The translations under genes were made by a program, and so were the position numbers. Below are positions 54,539 through 63,914 of a stretch of 64,000 nt of DNA, in pieces (position 1 is the stretch's first letter; each line of letters begins with the position of its first letter). Source of the stretch: Herbaspirillum sp. AP02 (lineage in GTDB: Bacteria; Pseudomonadota; Gammaproteobacteria; Burkholderiales; Burkholderiaceae_D); NCBI RefSeq assembly GCF_015767275.1, contig NZ_JADWMY010000001.1, forward strand, positions 930,001 through 994,000. The letters are read 5' to 3'. The notes under the pieces were generated by a model. That model was not told the DNA's origin, did no database searches, and saw nothing but the letters and a program-made list of their open reading frames with translations.

Positions 54539-55569
54539 TCGAGATCCTCCAACCCGGCATGCTGGCCTCGGTACAAGACCTCGGACGCCCCGGCCACCGC
54601 AGCCAGGGCATCCATCCCGGTGGCGCCCTCAACGCACTGGCCCTGGCCAGCGCCAACCTGCTGGTCGGCAACGCACCCGGCGCCGCCGGCATCGAGATCA
54701 CCATGGGTATCTGCGAACTGCGCTTTGGCCGTGCCACCCGCATTGCACTCGGCGGTGACGATGTCGGTGCCACGCTGGACGGCAAACCGATATCGGCCTG
54801 CTGGAGCCTGCCGGTCAGCGCCGGCAGCGTGCTCCGCTTCGCTCCCGTGGCATCCGACCTGCCGCAGCACCCCGCGCGCCACAGCATGCGCAGCTACCTG
54901 GCTGTGGCCGGCGGCATCGATGTGCCCGTGGTCCTGGGTTCGCGCAGCACCGACCTGAAAGCTGGCTTCGGCGGCCATCAGGGACGCGCCCTCAAGCGAG
55001 GCGACAAACTCGCCGTCGGCGACGACCAGGCCGCCCTGCGCGCGGTCAGCGGCCCGGCCTTCGGCGTACGCGCCCCCGACTGGAACCGCAGCGAACGGCA
55101 AGCGCATCAGCGCGGCGGACATGTCACGCTGCGCGTCTTGCCCGGTCCGGAGATCGAGGAATTCACCAAAGCTGCACGCGACGCCTTCTGGTCCACGCCC
55201 TGGCGCATCACGCCCAGCAGCAACCGCATGGGCTACCGGCTGGAAGGCGAGGAACTCAAGCGCAAGCACGCCCGCGACATGCTCTCCCATGGCGTGGTAC
55301 CGGGCGTGATCCAGGTACCGCCTTCGGGCCAGCCCATCATCCTGATGGGTGATGCCCAGACCACCGGGGGCTATCCCAAGATCGGCGTGGTCATCGGCGC
55401 CGATCTGTGGAAGCTGGCGCAGGCACCGCTCAATGCCACCCTGCGGCTTGAGCCCTGCACCCTGGACCAGGCCCTGCTCGCCGCCGAGGAGCAGCAACGC
55501 TATCTCGATACCATCGGCGATACGGTGGCCGCGCTAGGCTGGTCGCGCGCCACGCTCTACAAGAAATGA
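54535..55569 (+). CDS. pxpC: 5-oxoprolinase subunit PxpC (KipA-type, biotin-dependent-carboxyltransferase-like)
   Basis: 344 residues. Motifs [54 protein letters not shown] and [33 protein letters not shown] are characteristic of PxpC/KipA. It cooperates with PxpB and PxpA. The operon is tight: pxpA starts ten bases after its stop. Confidence 0.93.
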   Translation: MIEILQPGMLASVQDLGRPGHRSQGIHPGGALNALALASANLLVGNAPGAAGIEITMGICELRFGRATRIALGGDDVGATLDGKPISACWSLPVSAGSVLRFAPVASDLPQHPARHSMRSYLAVAGGIDVPVVLGSRSTDLKAGFGGHQGRALKRGDKLAVGDDQAALRAVSGPAFGVRAPDWNRSERQAHQRGGHVTLRVLPGPEIEEFTKAARDAFWSTPWRITPSSNRMGYRLEGEELKRKHARDMLSHGVVPGVIQVPPSGQPIILMGDAQTTGGYPKIGVVIGADLWKLAQAPLNATLRLEPCTLDQALLAAEEQQRYLDTIGDTVAALGWSRATLYKK

Positions 55570-55579
55570 GGATGACGCC

Positions 55580-56320
55580 ATGCACATCGACCTGAATGCC
55601 GATCTCGGCGAAGGCTGCGACACCGATGAAGAACTGTTGACCCTGGTCAGCTCGGCCAACATCGCCTGCGGCTGGCATGCCGGCGACGCCGCCACCATGC
55701 GCCGCTGCGTGCGCTGGGCGATCCAGAATCACGTCGCCATTGGCGCCCACCCCAGCTTCCCCGACCGCGAGAACTTCGGCCGCAGCACCATGCACCTGCC
55801 ACCCGAAGACATCGTCAGCGGCATGCTCTACCAACTCGGTGCGCTGGACGCCATCGTGCGCGCCGAAGGCGGCCGCCTGCGCCACGTCAAGCCGCATGGT
55901 GCGCTCTACAACCAAGCCGCCAAGGACGCCGTGCTGGCCAACGCCATCTGCGCCGCCATCCGCACCTTCAATCCCGAACTGAGCCTGGTTGGCCTGGCCG
56001 GCAGCGAACTGATTGCCGCCGCCCGTCATGCCGACCTCAACGCGGTGGAAGAAGTCTTCGCCGATCGCGCCTACGAGGCCGATGGCAGCCTGGTGGCACG
56101 CAGCAAGCCGGGCGCCATGATCGAGAACGATCAGGACGCCATCGCCCAGACCCTGATGCTGGTCCGGCAGAAGCAGGTCAAGGCCATCGACGGCAGCATC
56201 GTCAGCGTGCATGCCCAGACCGTCTGTCTGCACGGTGACGGCCCGCATGCACTGGATTTCGCGCGCCAGATCCGCGCCCGCCTGCATGAAGAACGCATTG
56301 CCGTGCGTGCCGCGGCCTGA
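55580..56320 (+). CDS. pxpA: 5-oxoprolinase subunit PxpA (LamB/YcsF family)
   Basis: 246 residues. [34 protein letters not shown] is the diagnostic N-terminal block, with acidic and His residues of the active site. [12 protein letters not shown] and [11 protein letters not shown] follow. The final [18 protein letters not shown] is typical. It is the last of the three oxoprolinase subunits. Confidence 0.95.
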   Translation: MHIDLNADLGEGCDTDEELLTLVSSANIACGWHAGDAATMRRCVRWAIQNHVAIGAHPSFPDRENFGRSTMHLPPEDIVSGMLYQLGALDAIVRAEGGRLRHVKPHGALYNQAAKDAVLANAICAAIRTFNPELSLVGLAGSELIAAARHADLNAVEEVFADRAYEADGSLVARSKPGAMIENDQDAIAQTLMLVRQKQVKAIDGSIVSVHAQTVCLHGDGPHALDFARQIRARLHEERIAVRAAA

Positions 56321-56533
56321 ACAGCTTATCGGCGCTAGCGCGCCTCAGGAATTGTCCGGTCGCCGGGCAAATTGCAGTACCCCATAACAATTAGAAATGT
56401 CGACGCAGGAAGACCATGTGACCGCGGCTACGCCATGCCTGCATCCACCAGGGCGCATCAGCAGGGAGGCTACGGCCAGGCTGGCATGGCCCTTGCAGCG
56501 ACTGGTTCAACTCATTCACAACCAGGAGTCTTC

Positions 56534-57262
56534 ATGGAGAGCACGACACTATTGCCACTGATCGGGATACCGATCGTCGTGGCCGGATTTGCACTACGTT
56601 TCAACCCGCTGCTGGTGGTCACGGTCGCGGGACTGACGACCGGACTCTCGGTCGGCATGGATTTCGGCATGCTGCTGGAAACCTTCGGCGAGAAGTTCGT
56701 CAACAGCCGTTCGCTGGCGACTTTCCTGCTGATCCTGCCCATCATCGGGCTGCTGGAACACTACGGTCTGAAGGAACGTGCACAGGCCTGGATTTCGGGC
56801 ATTGCCAGCGCCACTTCTGCGCGCATCCTGATGCTCTATTTCCTGCTGCGTGAAGGAACTGCCGCACTGGGCCTGATCTATCTCGGTGGCCAGGCGCAGA
56901 CCGTGCGTCCGCTGCTGGCCCCCATGGCCGAGGGTGCCGCCGTCAATGCCTATGGCGAAGACCTGCCACAGCCCATCCGCGACAAGATCAAGGCGCACGC
57001 TGCCGCCTGTGACAACATCGCCGTGTTCTTCGGCGAGGACATCTTCATCGCCTTCGGCGCCGTCCTGCTGATGGATGCCTTCCTCAAGGAAAACGGCATC
57101 ACCAACATCGAACCGCTGCACATCGGCCTGTGGGCCATTCCCACCGCCCTCTCGGCGCTGGTGATCCACATGTTCCGCCTGACCCGCCTGGACGCCTCCA
57201 TCCGCCGCGACGTGGATGCCTGGAAAGCCGGCCAAACCGACTCCGCCAAGGTGACCGCATGA
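56534..57262 (+). CDS. DUF969 membrane protein, predicted 5-oxoproline-linked permease component
   Basis: 242 residues from ATG 56534 (ribosome site AGGAG). About six hydrophobic segments are visible, including LLPLIGIPIVVAGFAL, LLVVTVAGLTTGLSVG, LATFLLILPIIGLLEHYGL, YFLLREGTAALGLIYLGGQ and IFIAFGAVLLMDAFL. The family is of unknown biochemical function but pairs with DUF979. Here both follow the pxp genes, so a role in import of 5-oxoproline or a related amide is inferred. It starts 213 bp after pxpA. Confidence 0.75.
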   Translation: MESTTLLPLIGIPIVVAGFALRFNPLLVVTVAGLTTGLSVGMDFGMLLETFGEKFVNSRSLATFLLILPIIGLLEHYGLKERAQAWISGIASATSARILMLYFLLREGTAALGLIYLGGQAQTVRPLLAPMAEGAAVNAYGEDLPQPIRDKIKAHAAACDNIAVFFGEDIFIAFGAVLLMDAFLKENGITNIEPLHIGLWAIPTALSALVIHMFRLTRLDASIRRDVDAWKAGQTDSAKVTA

Positions 57263-58245
57263 ACACGCTCATTTCCATCAACCGCATCTACTATCTCATC
57301 GGCATCATCGTCATGATGCTGGTGGTGATGACCCTGCGCGACAAGGGCAACCCCAAGCGCCTGAGCACGGCACTGTTCTGGTTCCTGTTCGGCGCCGTGT
57401 TCCTGTTCGGCGACCTGCTGGTGGAGAACCTGGGCAAGTCCATGGCTCACCGCATCATCGGCGCTACCGTCATCATCATCTCGCTCATCGCCGGTACCGG
57501 CATGCTTTCCATGGGCAGCTATGCCACCTCGAGCTACGAAGAACGCGTGAGCTCGGCCAAGCGCCTGGGCAACTGGCTGTTCTTCCCGGCCGTGCTGATC
57601 CCGGTGATCACGGTGGCCTGTACCGTGCTGCTCAAGGGCGTATCGGTCGGTGGCGTGATGCTGCTGGACCAGAAGCAACTGACCCTGGCCGCACTCTGCG
57701 TAGCCTGTATCTGCGCCCTCATCGCCGGTTGCATGCTGACCCGTGGCACGCCGCTGCAGGCGGTGCGCCAGTCGCGCCGGCTGGTGGACTCGATCGGCTG
57801 GGCAGCCATCCTGCCGCTGATGCTGGCCATGCTGGGGGGCGTCTTCGTGGCTGCCAAGACCGGTAGCTCGGTGCAACAGGTGGTGAGTCTGTTCGTCAAT
57901 CCGGACAACCGCTTCCTGGTGGTGGTGATCTATTGCGTGGGCATGGCGTTGTTCACCATGGTGATGGGGAACGCCTTTGCCGCCTTCCCGGTGATGAGCG
58001 CGGGCATCGCCCTGCCCTTCCTGATCGTCGGCCATCATGCCGACCCGGCGCCGCTGGTGGCCATCGGCATGTACTCCGGCTACTGCGGGACCTTGATGAC
58101 CCCCATGGCGGCCAACTACAACATCGTGCCGGCCGCACTGCTGGAACTGAAGAACAAGTACCAGGTCATCAAGGTGCAGATTCCGACCGCCCTGACGCTG
58201 CTGACGGTCAACGTGTTCCTGATGTATTTCCTCGCCTTCCGCTGA
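57259..58245 (+). CDS. DUF979 membrane protein, partner of DUF969
   Basis: 328 residues with about nine helices. It starts at the ATG overlapping the DUF969 stop (ATGA), so both are translated together. Typical parts are INRIYYLIGIIVMMLVVMTLRDKGNPKRLSTALFWFLFG (quoted in part: INRIYYLIGIIVMML, NPKRLSTALFWFLFG) and GNAFAAFPVMSAGIALPFLI, with GMYSGYCGTLMTPMAANYN as a late conserved loop. Predicted to form a transporter with the DUF969 protein. Confidence 0.75.
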   Translation: MNTLISINRIYYLIGIIVMMLVVMTLRDKGNPKRLSTALFWFLFGAVFLFGDLLVENLGKSMAHRIIGATVIIISLIAGTGMLSMGSYATSSYEERVSSAKRLGNWLFFPAVLIPVITVACTVLLKGVSVGGVMLLDQKQLTLAALCVACICALIAGCMLTRGTPLQAVRQSRRLVDSIGWAAILPLMLAMLGGVFVAAKTGSSVQQVVSLFVNPDNRFLVVVIYCVGMALFTMVMGNAFAAFPVMSAGIALPFLIVGHHADPAPLVAIGMYSGYCGTLMTPMAANYNIVPAALLELKNKYQVIKVQIPTALTLLTVNVFLMYFLAFR

Positions 58246-58322
58246 TCCCCGCGAAACGGCAAGACGCCGCTCTGCCCCATCGGCGCAGGTGGCGTCGCTT
58301 CATCTAGCTTCAAGGAGTCCCC

Positions 58323-59327
58323 ATGCAACTCACCCTCGAACGGGCCGACGCGTTTGCCCGCATGCCACTGGCCTACCTGCGCCAGGAATATCCCAACCAC
58401 ATCATGCATGTGCTCCATGGCGCAGCAGACGTACTCTCGCCGCGCGCCATGCATCCGGTGTTCTACGGCTGCTACGACTGGCACTCGGCAGTCCACGGCT
58501 TCTGGCTGCTGCTGCGCTGCGTGCAGCGCTTCCCCGCCCTGCTGGCGCGCAGCGACATCGAAGACATCTTCGATGAGCACTTCACGCGGGAACTGATGGA
58601 ACGCGAGACCGATTACTTCCGCGTCGGCGGTCGCGGCCCCTTCGAACGCCCCTATGGCTTCGGCTGGATCCTGGCGCTGGACCAGGAACTGGCACAATCG
58701 ACCCTGCCCCGCGCCGCTGCCTGGCGCAGCGCCATGGCACCACTGACCATGGAAATCCGCAGCCGCCTGCTGGACTATCTCTCCACGCTCAGCTATCCCA
58801 TCCGCGTGGGTACCCACTACAACACCGCCTTCGCACTGGCGCTCTCGCTGGACTATGCACGCCACGTGCAGGACAGCGAACTGGAAACGGTGATCGTAGA
58901 CAGTGCCCTTCGGTATTTCAGCAAGGACACCGACTATCCCGCTCACTATGAACCGGGCGGAGACGAGTACATTTCCGGCGCGCTGACCGAAGCGCTCCTG
59001 ATGAGCAAAGTTCTTTCCAGCGCGGACTTCCCCGCCTGGTTCGACCGCTACCTGCCCCGCGTGGCCGAGGTCTCGCAGATCATGCAGCCGGCGCATGTCT
59101 CGGACCCCACCGATCCCAAGATCGCCCACCTGGATGGCCTGAACCTGTCGCGTGCCTGGTGCATGAAGACCGTGCTGCGACACCTGCCCGCCACCCACGC
59201 GGCACGGGCTGCCATGGAGACCTCCGTACAGCGTCACATCGCCGCCTCCATCGATCAGGTGGTCGGCAGCCACTACAGCGGCGGCCACTGGCTGGCCAGC
59301 TTCGCCATGCTGGCGCTGGAAGACTGA
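58323..59327 (+). CDS. DUF2891 family protein (uncharacterised)
   Basis: 334 residues, predicted soluble and largely helical, with many His and Tyr. HPVFYGCYDWHSAVHGFWLLLRC near residues 43-65 and the late SHYSGGHWLASFAMLALED are conserved family blocks. The many aromatic and acidic residues resemble alpha-barrel enzymes, but function is unknown. It closes the pxp/DUF969/DUF979 operon, 77 bp after DUF979, and precedes a terminator. That context suggests hydrolysis or processing of a pyroglutamyl compound (inference only). Confidence 0.75.
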   Translation: MQLTLERADAFARMPLAYLRQEYPNHIMHVLHGAADVLSPRAMHPVFYGCYDWHSAVHGFWLLLRCVQRFPALLARSDIEDIFDEHFTRELMERETDYFRVGGRGPFERPYGFGWILALDQELAQSTLPRAAAWRSAMAPLTMEIRSRLLDYLSTLSYPIRVGTHYNTAFALALSLDYARHVQDSELETVIVDSALRYFSKDTDYPAHYEPGGDEYISGALTEALLMSKVLSSADFPAWFDRYLPRVAEVSQIMQPAHVSDPTDPKIAHLDGLNLSRAWCMKTVLRHLPATHAARAAMETSVQRHIAASIDQVVGSHYSGGHWLASFAMLALED

Positions 59328-59350
59328 GGCCGACGCCCTTTCTCCACACA

Positions 59351-59396
59351 GCACAACGCCCGCGCTTCCAGCCATGGAAACGCGGGCGTTGTTTCT
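59351..59396 (+). terminator. terminator of the pxp/DUF2891 operon
   Basis: AACGCCCGCG and CGCGGGCGTT form a ten-base perfect stem with a 16-base loop, followed by GTTTCTG. It lies 27 bp after the DUF2891 stop and 15 bp before the convergent NDH-2 stop. Confidence 0.75.
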
Positions 59397-59411
59397 GTGA
59401 GGCGGCGAAAA

Positions 59412-60704
59412 CTACTCGGCCACTTCCTTGCGCAGTGAGGTCGCCTCGCCCTGCGTGGGCATGGTCGCCGAGATCACCCGCGCACTGCGCTTGAAGGTGA
59501 AGTAGGCCCAGGCCCAGTCGGCCATCACCATGATGCGGTTGCGGAAGCCGATCAGGAAGTACACGTGCACGAACAGCCAGAACAGCCAGGCCGGGTAGCC
59601 CGAGAACTTCAGCTTGCCGACCATGGCGATGGCGGCCTTGCGCCCGATGGTGGCCAGCGAACCGTAGTCCTGATAGACGAAGGTCTCGGGCTTCTGGCCC
59701 GCGATGCGATGCCTGATATTGCGCGCTGCCACCCGCCCCATCTGCTTGGCCGCCGGCGACACGCCCGGCACCGGCTTGCCATCGGACTGCGCGGCCGCCA
59801 GGTCACCGATCACGTACACATCCTCATGCCCGGCGATATTGAGCTCCGGCGACACCGGTACGCGACCGGCGCGGTCCACCTCGACCCCGAGCTGCTTGCC
59901 CAGCGGCGAGGCCGCCACGCCGGCCGACCAGATCACGGTGCGCGTGGCCAGGCTCTGTTCGCCGTCGAAATTGGCATAGCGCACGCAGGTCTCGTCGATG
60001 TGCACCACGCGACAGCCGGTGCGCACATCCACGCCCAGCTTATGCAGTTGCTCGCGCGCCTTTTCCGACAGGTCCGGTGGATAGGCCCCGAGTACCCGCT
60101 CCGAGCCTTCCACCAGCACCACCCGCGCCGAATGCGGATCGATATTGCGGAATTCGCCGGACAAGGTATGCCGGGCGATTTCCACCAGCGTCCCGGCCAT
60201 TTCCACGCCGGTGGCACCGCCGCCGATGACGGTAAAGGTCAGCCACTCCTGGCGGCACCGCGCATCGGTTTCGCGCTCGGCCCGTTCGAAGGCCATCAGG
60301 ATGCGCTTGCGGATCTCGAAGGCGTCTTCCAGGGTCTTCAGACCGGGGGCCAGCGCGCTCCACTCGTCATGACCGAAATAGCTGTGCGTGGACCCGGCCG
60401 CGACGATCAGATGATCATAGGACAGCACGATGCCGTCTTCCAGCGTGACGGTCTTGCCGGCAGTATCAATGCCGATGACCGCGGCCATCAGGGTGGTCAG
60501 GTTGCTCTGGTGCGCCAGGATGGCGCGGATCGGCGCGCTGATGGCCGGCGCCGACAGCCCGGCCGTCGCCACCTGGTACAGCAGCGGCTGGAACAGGTGA
60601 TGGTTGCTGCGATCGATCATGGTGATGCGCAGGTCGGCACTGGCCAGCTCGCGCGCGGCAGCCAGGCCGCCGAATCCACAACCGATGATGATGACGTGGG
60701 GCAT
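59412..60704 (-). CDS. ndh: type II NADH dehydrogenase (NDH-2)
   Basis: 430 residues from ATG 60704 (ribosome site AAGGAAGG). The FAD motif VIIIGCGFGGLAAARELA opens the chain; a second GxGxxG (FTVIGGGATGVEMAGTLVEI) binds NADH. The late VYVIGDLAAAQ, then SPAAKQMGRVAARNI, belong to the FAD-binding part and to the quinone-side pocket. C-terminal LFWLFVHVYFLIGFRNRIMVM is a membrane-associated segment. It oxidises NADH without proton pumping, alongside complex I. Single gene. Confidence 0.93.
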   Translation of the reverse strand: MPHVIIIGCGFGGLAAARELASADLRITMIDRSNHHLFQPLLYQVATAGLSAPAISAPIRAILAHQSNLTTLMAAVIGIDTAGKTVTLEDGIVLSYDHLIVAAGSTHSYFGHDEWSALAPGLKTLEDAFEIRKRILMAFERAERETDARCRQEWLTFTVIGGGATGVEMAGTLVEIARHTLSGEFRNIDPHSARVVLVEGSERVLGAYPPDLSEKAREQLHKLGVDVRTGCRVVHIDETCVRYANFDGEQSLATRTVIWSAGVAASPLGKQLGVEVDRAGRVPVSPELNIAGHEDVYVIGDLAAAQSDGKPVPGVSPAAKQMGRVAARNIRHRIAGQKPETFVYQDYGSLATIGRKAAIAMVGKLKFSGYPAWLFWLFVHVYFLIGFRNRIMVMADWAWAYFTFKRSARVISATMPTQGEATSLRKEVAE

Positions 60705-61052
60705 TGCCTTCCTTTCAAAAGTAATGTGTTGTTCTGCCTGTATGTACCCATCGGCTCGCACCGGATCAGGTACCACAGATGTCCCCTACTCTCTATTCGG
60801 ATGCACCTGCAGACGGGCACGCGGCGCCCCTTGCGGCCGTGACACCCAGGGACATCGCACCAAGCTTGATGTCCCTCATTGCAGAAGGACAGGTTCTCAT
60901 ACTTTTGGTTCGAAATCACTGGGACAGATTGTCCTGCCCGGCGAGCAGGCAAGACCGTACGCCCAAAGAAAAATCCCCCACGCCGCGAGGCATGGGGGAT
61001 TTCTCTGTCGGTCACTCGCCGGCAGCCTTGTCAGCGCCGGCAGAGCCAGGAC
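60705..61052. other. intergenic region between ndh and pnp
   Basis: About 350 bp. It contains the pnp terminator (60966-61003) and presumably the ndh promoter to its left. Frames present are short and lack features. Confidence 0.6.
60966..61003 (-). terminator. terminator of pnp
   Basis: On the minus strand, AAATCCCCCATGCC and GGCGTGGGGGATTT form a stem of about 14 bases (one G-T pair) with a short loop, followed by TTTC and more T. It lies 50 bp after the pnp stop. Confidence 0.85.
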
Positions 61053-63191
61053 TTACTGCGGGTCCAGCGGAGCAGCCGCTTCGCCGCCTTCTTCAGCCTG
61101 GGCAGCCTTCATCGACAGCTTCAGGCGGCCGCGATCGTCGGTTTCCAGAACCTTGACGCGAACTTGCTGGCCTTCCTTCAGGTAGTCGGCCACGGCGTTG
61201 ACGCGCTCGTTGGCGATCTGGCTGATGTGCAGCAGACCATCCTTGCCCGGCAGGACCTGGACGATGGCACCGAAGTCCAGCAGCTTCAGGACGGTACCTT
61301 CGTAGACCTTGCCCACTTCCACGGAAGCGGTCAGTTCTTCGATACGGCGCTTGGCTTCCTGACCAGCCGATGCATCCACGGAGGCGATGGTGACCACGCC
61401 TTCGTCGCTGATGTCGATCTGGGTACCGGTTTCTTCGGTCAGCGCGCGGATCACCGCGCCGCCCTTGCCGATCACGTCACGGATCTTTTCGGGATTGATC
61501 TTGATGGTGATCAGGCGCGGAGCGAAGTCGGACAGCTCGGCACGACCGGCCGGGACAGCTTCCTGCATCTTGTCCAGGATGTGGTGACGACCTTCCTTGG
61601 CCTGCTCCAGCGCGACCTGCATGATTTCCTTGGTGATGCCCTGGATCTTGATGTCCATCTGCAGTGCGGTGATGCCATTGGCAGTACCGGCCACCTTGAA
61701 GTCCATGTCACCCAGGTGATCTTCATCGCCCAGGATGTCGGTCAGCACGGCGAACTTGTTGCCTTCCTTGATCAGGCCCATGGCGATACCGGCGACATGT
61801 GCCTTCATCGGCACGCCGGCGTCCATCAGTGCCAGGCAGCCGCCGCACACCGACGCCATCGAGGAGGAACCGTTGGACTCGGTGATTTCCGAGACCAGGC
61901 GCACCGAGTAGCTGAACTCGTCGGCAGCCGGCAGCGCGGCGATCAGCGCGCGCTTGGCCAGGCGGCCGTGACCGATTTCACGACGCTTCGGGGTACCCAC
62001 GCGACCGGTTTCGCCGGTGGCGAACGGAGGCATGTTGTAGTGGAGCATGAAGCGGTCGGTGTATTCGCCCAGCAGGCCGTCGATCTTCTGCTCGTCACGG
62101 GCGGTGCCCAGGGTCGCAATGACCAGTGCCTGGGTTTCGCCACGGGTGAACAGGGCCGAGCCGTGGGTACGCGGCAGCACGCCGGTACGGATCGAGATCG
62201 GACGCACGGTGCGGGTGTCGCGACCATCGATGCGCGGTTCGCCTTCCAGGATCTGCGAACGCACGATCTTGGCTTCCAGGTCGAACAGGATGGAACCGAC
62301 GTCAGACGAATCGGCAGCCACCGTGCCATTGGCAACGGCTTCGGCCACCAGGGCTTCGTTCACCTGGGCCGAGACCGCCTTCAGCTTCTCGGTACGGGCT
62401 TGCTTGTCCTTGGTCTGATAGGCTTCGCGCAGCGGGCCTTCGGCCAGTTGCGACACGCGGGCGATCAGGGCTTCGTTCTTGGCCGGGGCAGTCCATTGGA
62501 CTTCCGGCTTGCCACCTTCGCGCACCAGCGCGTGGATGGCTTCGATGACGGCCTTGGACTGGTCGTGACCGAACACGACCGCGCCCAGCATCACTTCTTC
62601 GGACAGCTGTTCGGCTTCGGATTCCACCATCAGCACGGCGGTTTCGGTACCGGCCACCACCAGGTCCAGTTGCGAGGACTTCAGTTGGGTCTGGGTCGGG
62701 TTCAGGACGTACTGGCCGTCGATGTAACCCACGCGGGCGGCGCCCACCGGGCCGTTGAAGGGGATGCCGGCCAGCGACAGGGCAGCCGAGGCGCCGATCA
62801 TGGCGGGGATGTCCGGATCGATTTCAGGGTTCACCGACAGCACGTGGATGATCACCTGCACTTCGTTGAGGTAGCCTTCCGGGAACAGCGGGCGGATCGG
62901 ACGATCGATCAGGCGCGAGGTCAGGGTTTCCTTTTCGGAGGGCTTGCCTTCACGCTTGAAGAAACCACCGGGGATACGGCCGGCAGCATAGGTCTTCTCG
63001 ATGTAGTCGACGGTCAGGGGGAAGAAGTCCTGGCCGGGCTTGGCTTCCTTGCGGGCCACCACGGTCGCCAGGATCACGGTGTCTTCCACCGAGACCACGA
63101 CGGCACCGGAGGCCTGGCGAGCGATTTCGCCGGTTTCCAGGGTGACTTGATGCTGACCGTACTGGAAGGTCTTGCTAACTTTATTGAACAC
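61053..63191 (-). CDS. pnp: polyribonucleotide nucleotidyltransferase (PNPase)
   Basis: 712 residues, full length. Two RNase PH domains flank an alpha-helical linker; the second shows [13 protein letters not shown] and [16 protein letters not shown] with catalytic acidic residues. A KH domain ([25 protein letters not shown]) and an S1 domain ([28 protein letters not shown]) follow, with an acidic tail. It degrades RNA phosphorolytically. It is downstream of rpsO, with a hairpin in its leader. Confidence 0.98.
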   Translation of the reverse strand: MFNKVSKTFQYGQHQVTLETGEIARQASGAVVVSVEDTVILATVVARKEAKPGQDFFPLTVDYIEKTYAAGRIPGGFFKREGKPSEKETLTSRLIDRPIRPLFPEGYLNEVQVIIHVLSVNPEIDPDIPAMIGASAALSLAGIPFNGPVGAARVGYIDGQYVLNPTQTQLKSSQLDLVVAGTETAVLMVESEAEQLSEEVMLGAVVFGHDQSKAVIEAIHALVREGGKPEVQWTAPAKNEALIARVSQLAEGPLREAYQTKDKQARTEKLKAVSAQVNEALVAEAVANGTVAADSSDVGSILFDLEAKIVRSQILEGEPRIDGRDTRTVRPISIRTGVLPRTHGSALFTRGETQALVIATLGTARDEQKIDGLLGEYTDRFMLHYNMPPFATGETGRVGTPKRREIGHGRLAKRALIAALPAADEFSYSVRLVSEITESNGSSSMASVCGGCLALMDAGVPMKAHVAGIAMGLIKEGNKFAVLTDILGDEDHLGDMDFKVAGTANGITALQMDIKIQGITKEIMQVALEQAKEGRHHILDKMQEAVPAGRAELSDFAPRLITIKINPEKIRDVIGKGGAVIRALTEETGTQIDISDEGVVTIASVDASAGQEAKRRIEELTASVEVGKVYEGTVLKLLDFGAIVQVLPGKDGLLHISQIANERVNAVADYLKEGQQVRVKVLETDDRGRLKLSMKAAQAEEGGEAAAPLDPQ

Positions 63192-63290
63192 GGTATTTCC
63201 TTTCTTTTATGGAGCCTGCCCCGACTGTGTCCGCGGTGCAGGGCTTCCTTTTGCCGACAGATTTTCAGGCGCTGTCGTTCACCTCACCAC

Positions 63291-63313
63291 AGTGACCGGA
63301 GAATCCGGTCACT
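63291..63313 (-). promoter_or_regulatory. perfect hairpin in the pnp leader (candidate RNase III/PNPase autoregulation site)
   Basis: AGTGACCGGA and TCCGGTCACT form a perfect ten-base stem with a three-base loop, about 100 bases upstream of the pnp ATG. No T run follows, so it is not a terminator. E. coli pnp has a leader stem-loop that RNase III cuts and PNPase uses for autoregulation; this resembles it in position only. Confidence 0.5.
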
Positions 63314-63429
63314 CACGACGAACGCGGCAGTCCGACTTCCGCGATGAAACGATGATGCATTCCTGCCCTGAGGGAGGGCGCCCTGCGCTTCGTTGAGCCC
63401 GGGCTCACGCCTGAGCTTGCCGAATCGCA

Positions 63430-63469
63430 AAAAACAAAATGCCCGCGTCAACGAGTGACGCAGGCATTT
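63430..63469 (-). terminator. terminator of rpsO
   Basis: On the minus strand, AAATGCCTGCGTCA and TGACGCGGGCATTT form a stem of 14 bases (one G-T/mismatch position), followed by TGTTTTTT. Partial read-through to pnp is likely, as in E. coli. Confidence 0.85.
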
Positions 63470-63516
63470 CATGGTGGTCCGGGGCATGCACCCCGGGACC
63501 CAGACGCGAAGTCAAA

Positions 63517-63786
63517 TTACTTACGCAGACCGAGTTTCTCGATCAGGGCGCGGTAACGGTCGGCGTCCTTGTTCTTCAGGTAGGACAGCAGGCTCTTGCG
63601 ACGGTTGACCATCTTGATCAGGCCACGACGGGAGTGGTGATCCTTGACGTGGGCCTTGAAGTGGCCGTTCAGGTCGTTGATGCGTGCGGTCAGCAGCGCG
63701 ACTTGCACTTCCGGAGAACCGGTGTCGTTCGTGCCGCGGGCGTTTTCGGAGATAATGGCAGCCTTGGCTGCTTTTTCGATGGACAT
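63517..63786 (-). CDS. rpsO: 30S ribosomal protein S15
   Basis: 89 residues, standard length. [39 protein letters not shown] (quoted in part: [36 protein letters not shown]) is the S15 signature. It binds 16S rRNA early in 30S assembly. Preceded by a strong promoter and followed by its own terminator and pnp. Confidence 0.98.
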   Translation of the reverse strand: MSIEKAAKAAIISENARGTNDTGSPEVQVALLTARINDLNGHFKAHVKDHHSRRGLIKMVNRRKSLLSYLKNKDADRYRALIEKLGLRK

Positions 63787-63885
63787 TGCTTTTACCTTTC
63801 ACAAGCGGTGTGCGGAGCGCCAAATGATGTGCCCTGCATACCGTGAACAAAAAATGAGAATCCGGCCAACTCGACCGGACGCGAA

Positions 63886-63914
63886 ATTATATAGCAAAAA
63901 GCCATTCCAACCAA
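63886..63914 (-). promoter_or_regulatory. sigma-70 promoter of rpsO-pnp
   Basis: On the minus strand, TTGGTT and a perfect TATAAT are separated by 17 bp, about 100 bp upstream of the rpsO start. Confidence 0.7.

Larger units (their letters stand above)
63192..63516. other. intergenic leader region between rpsO and pnp
   Basis: About 325 bp holding the rpsO terminator (63430-63469) and a perfect hairpin (63291-63313) in the pnp leader. The pnp start has a GAAAGGAAA ribosome site. No gene is seen here. Confidence 0.65.
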
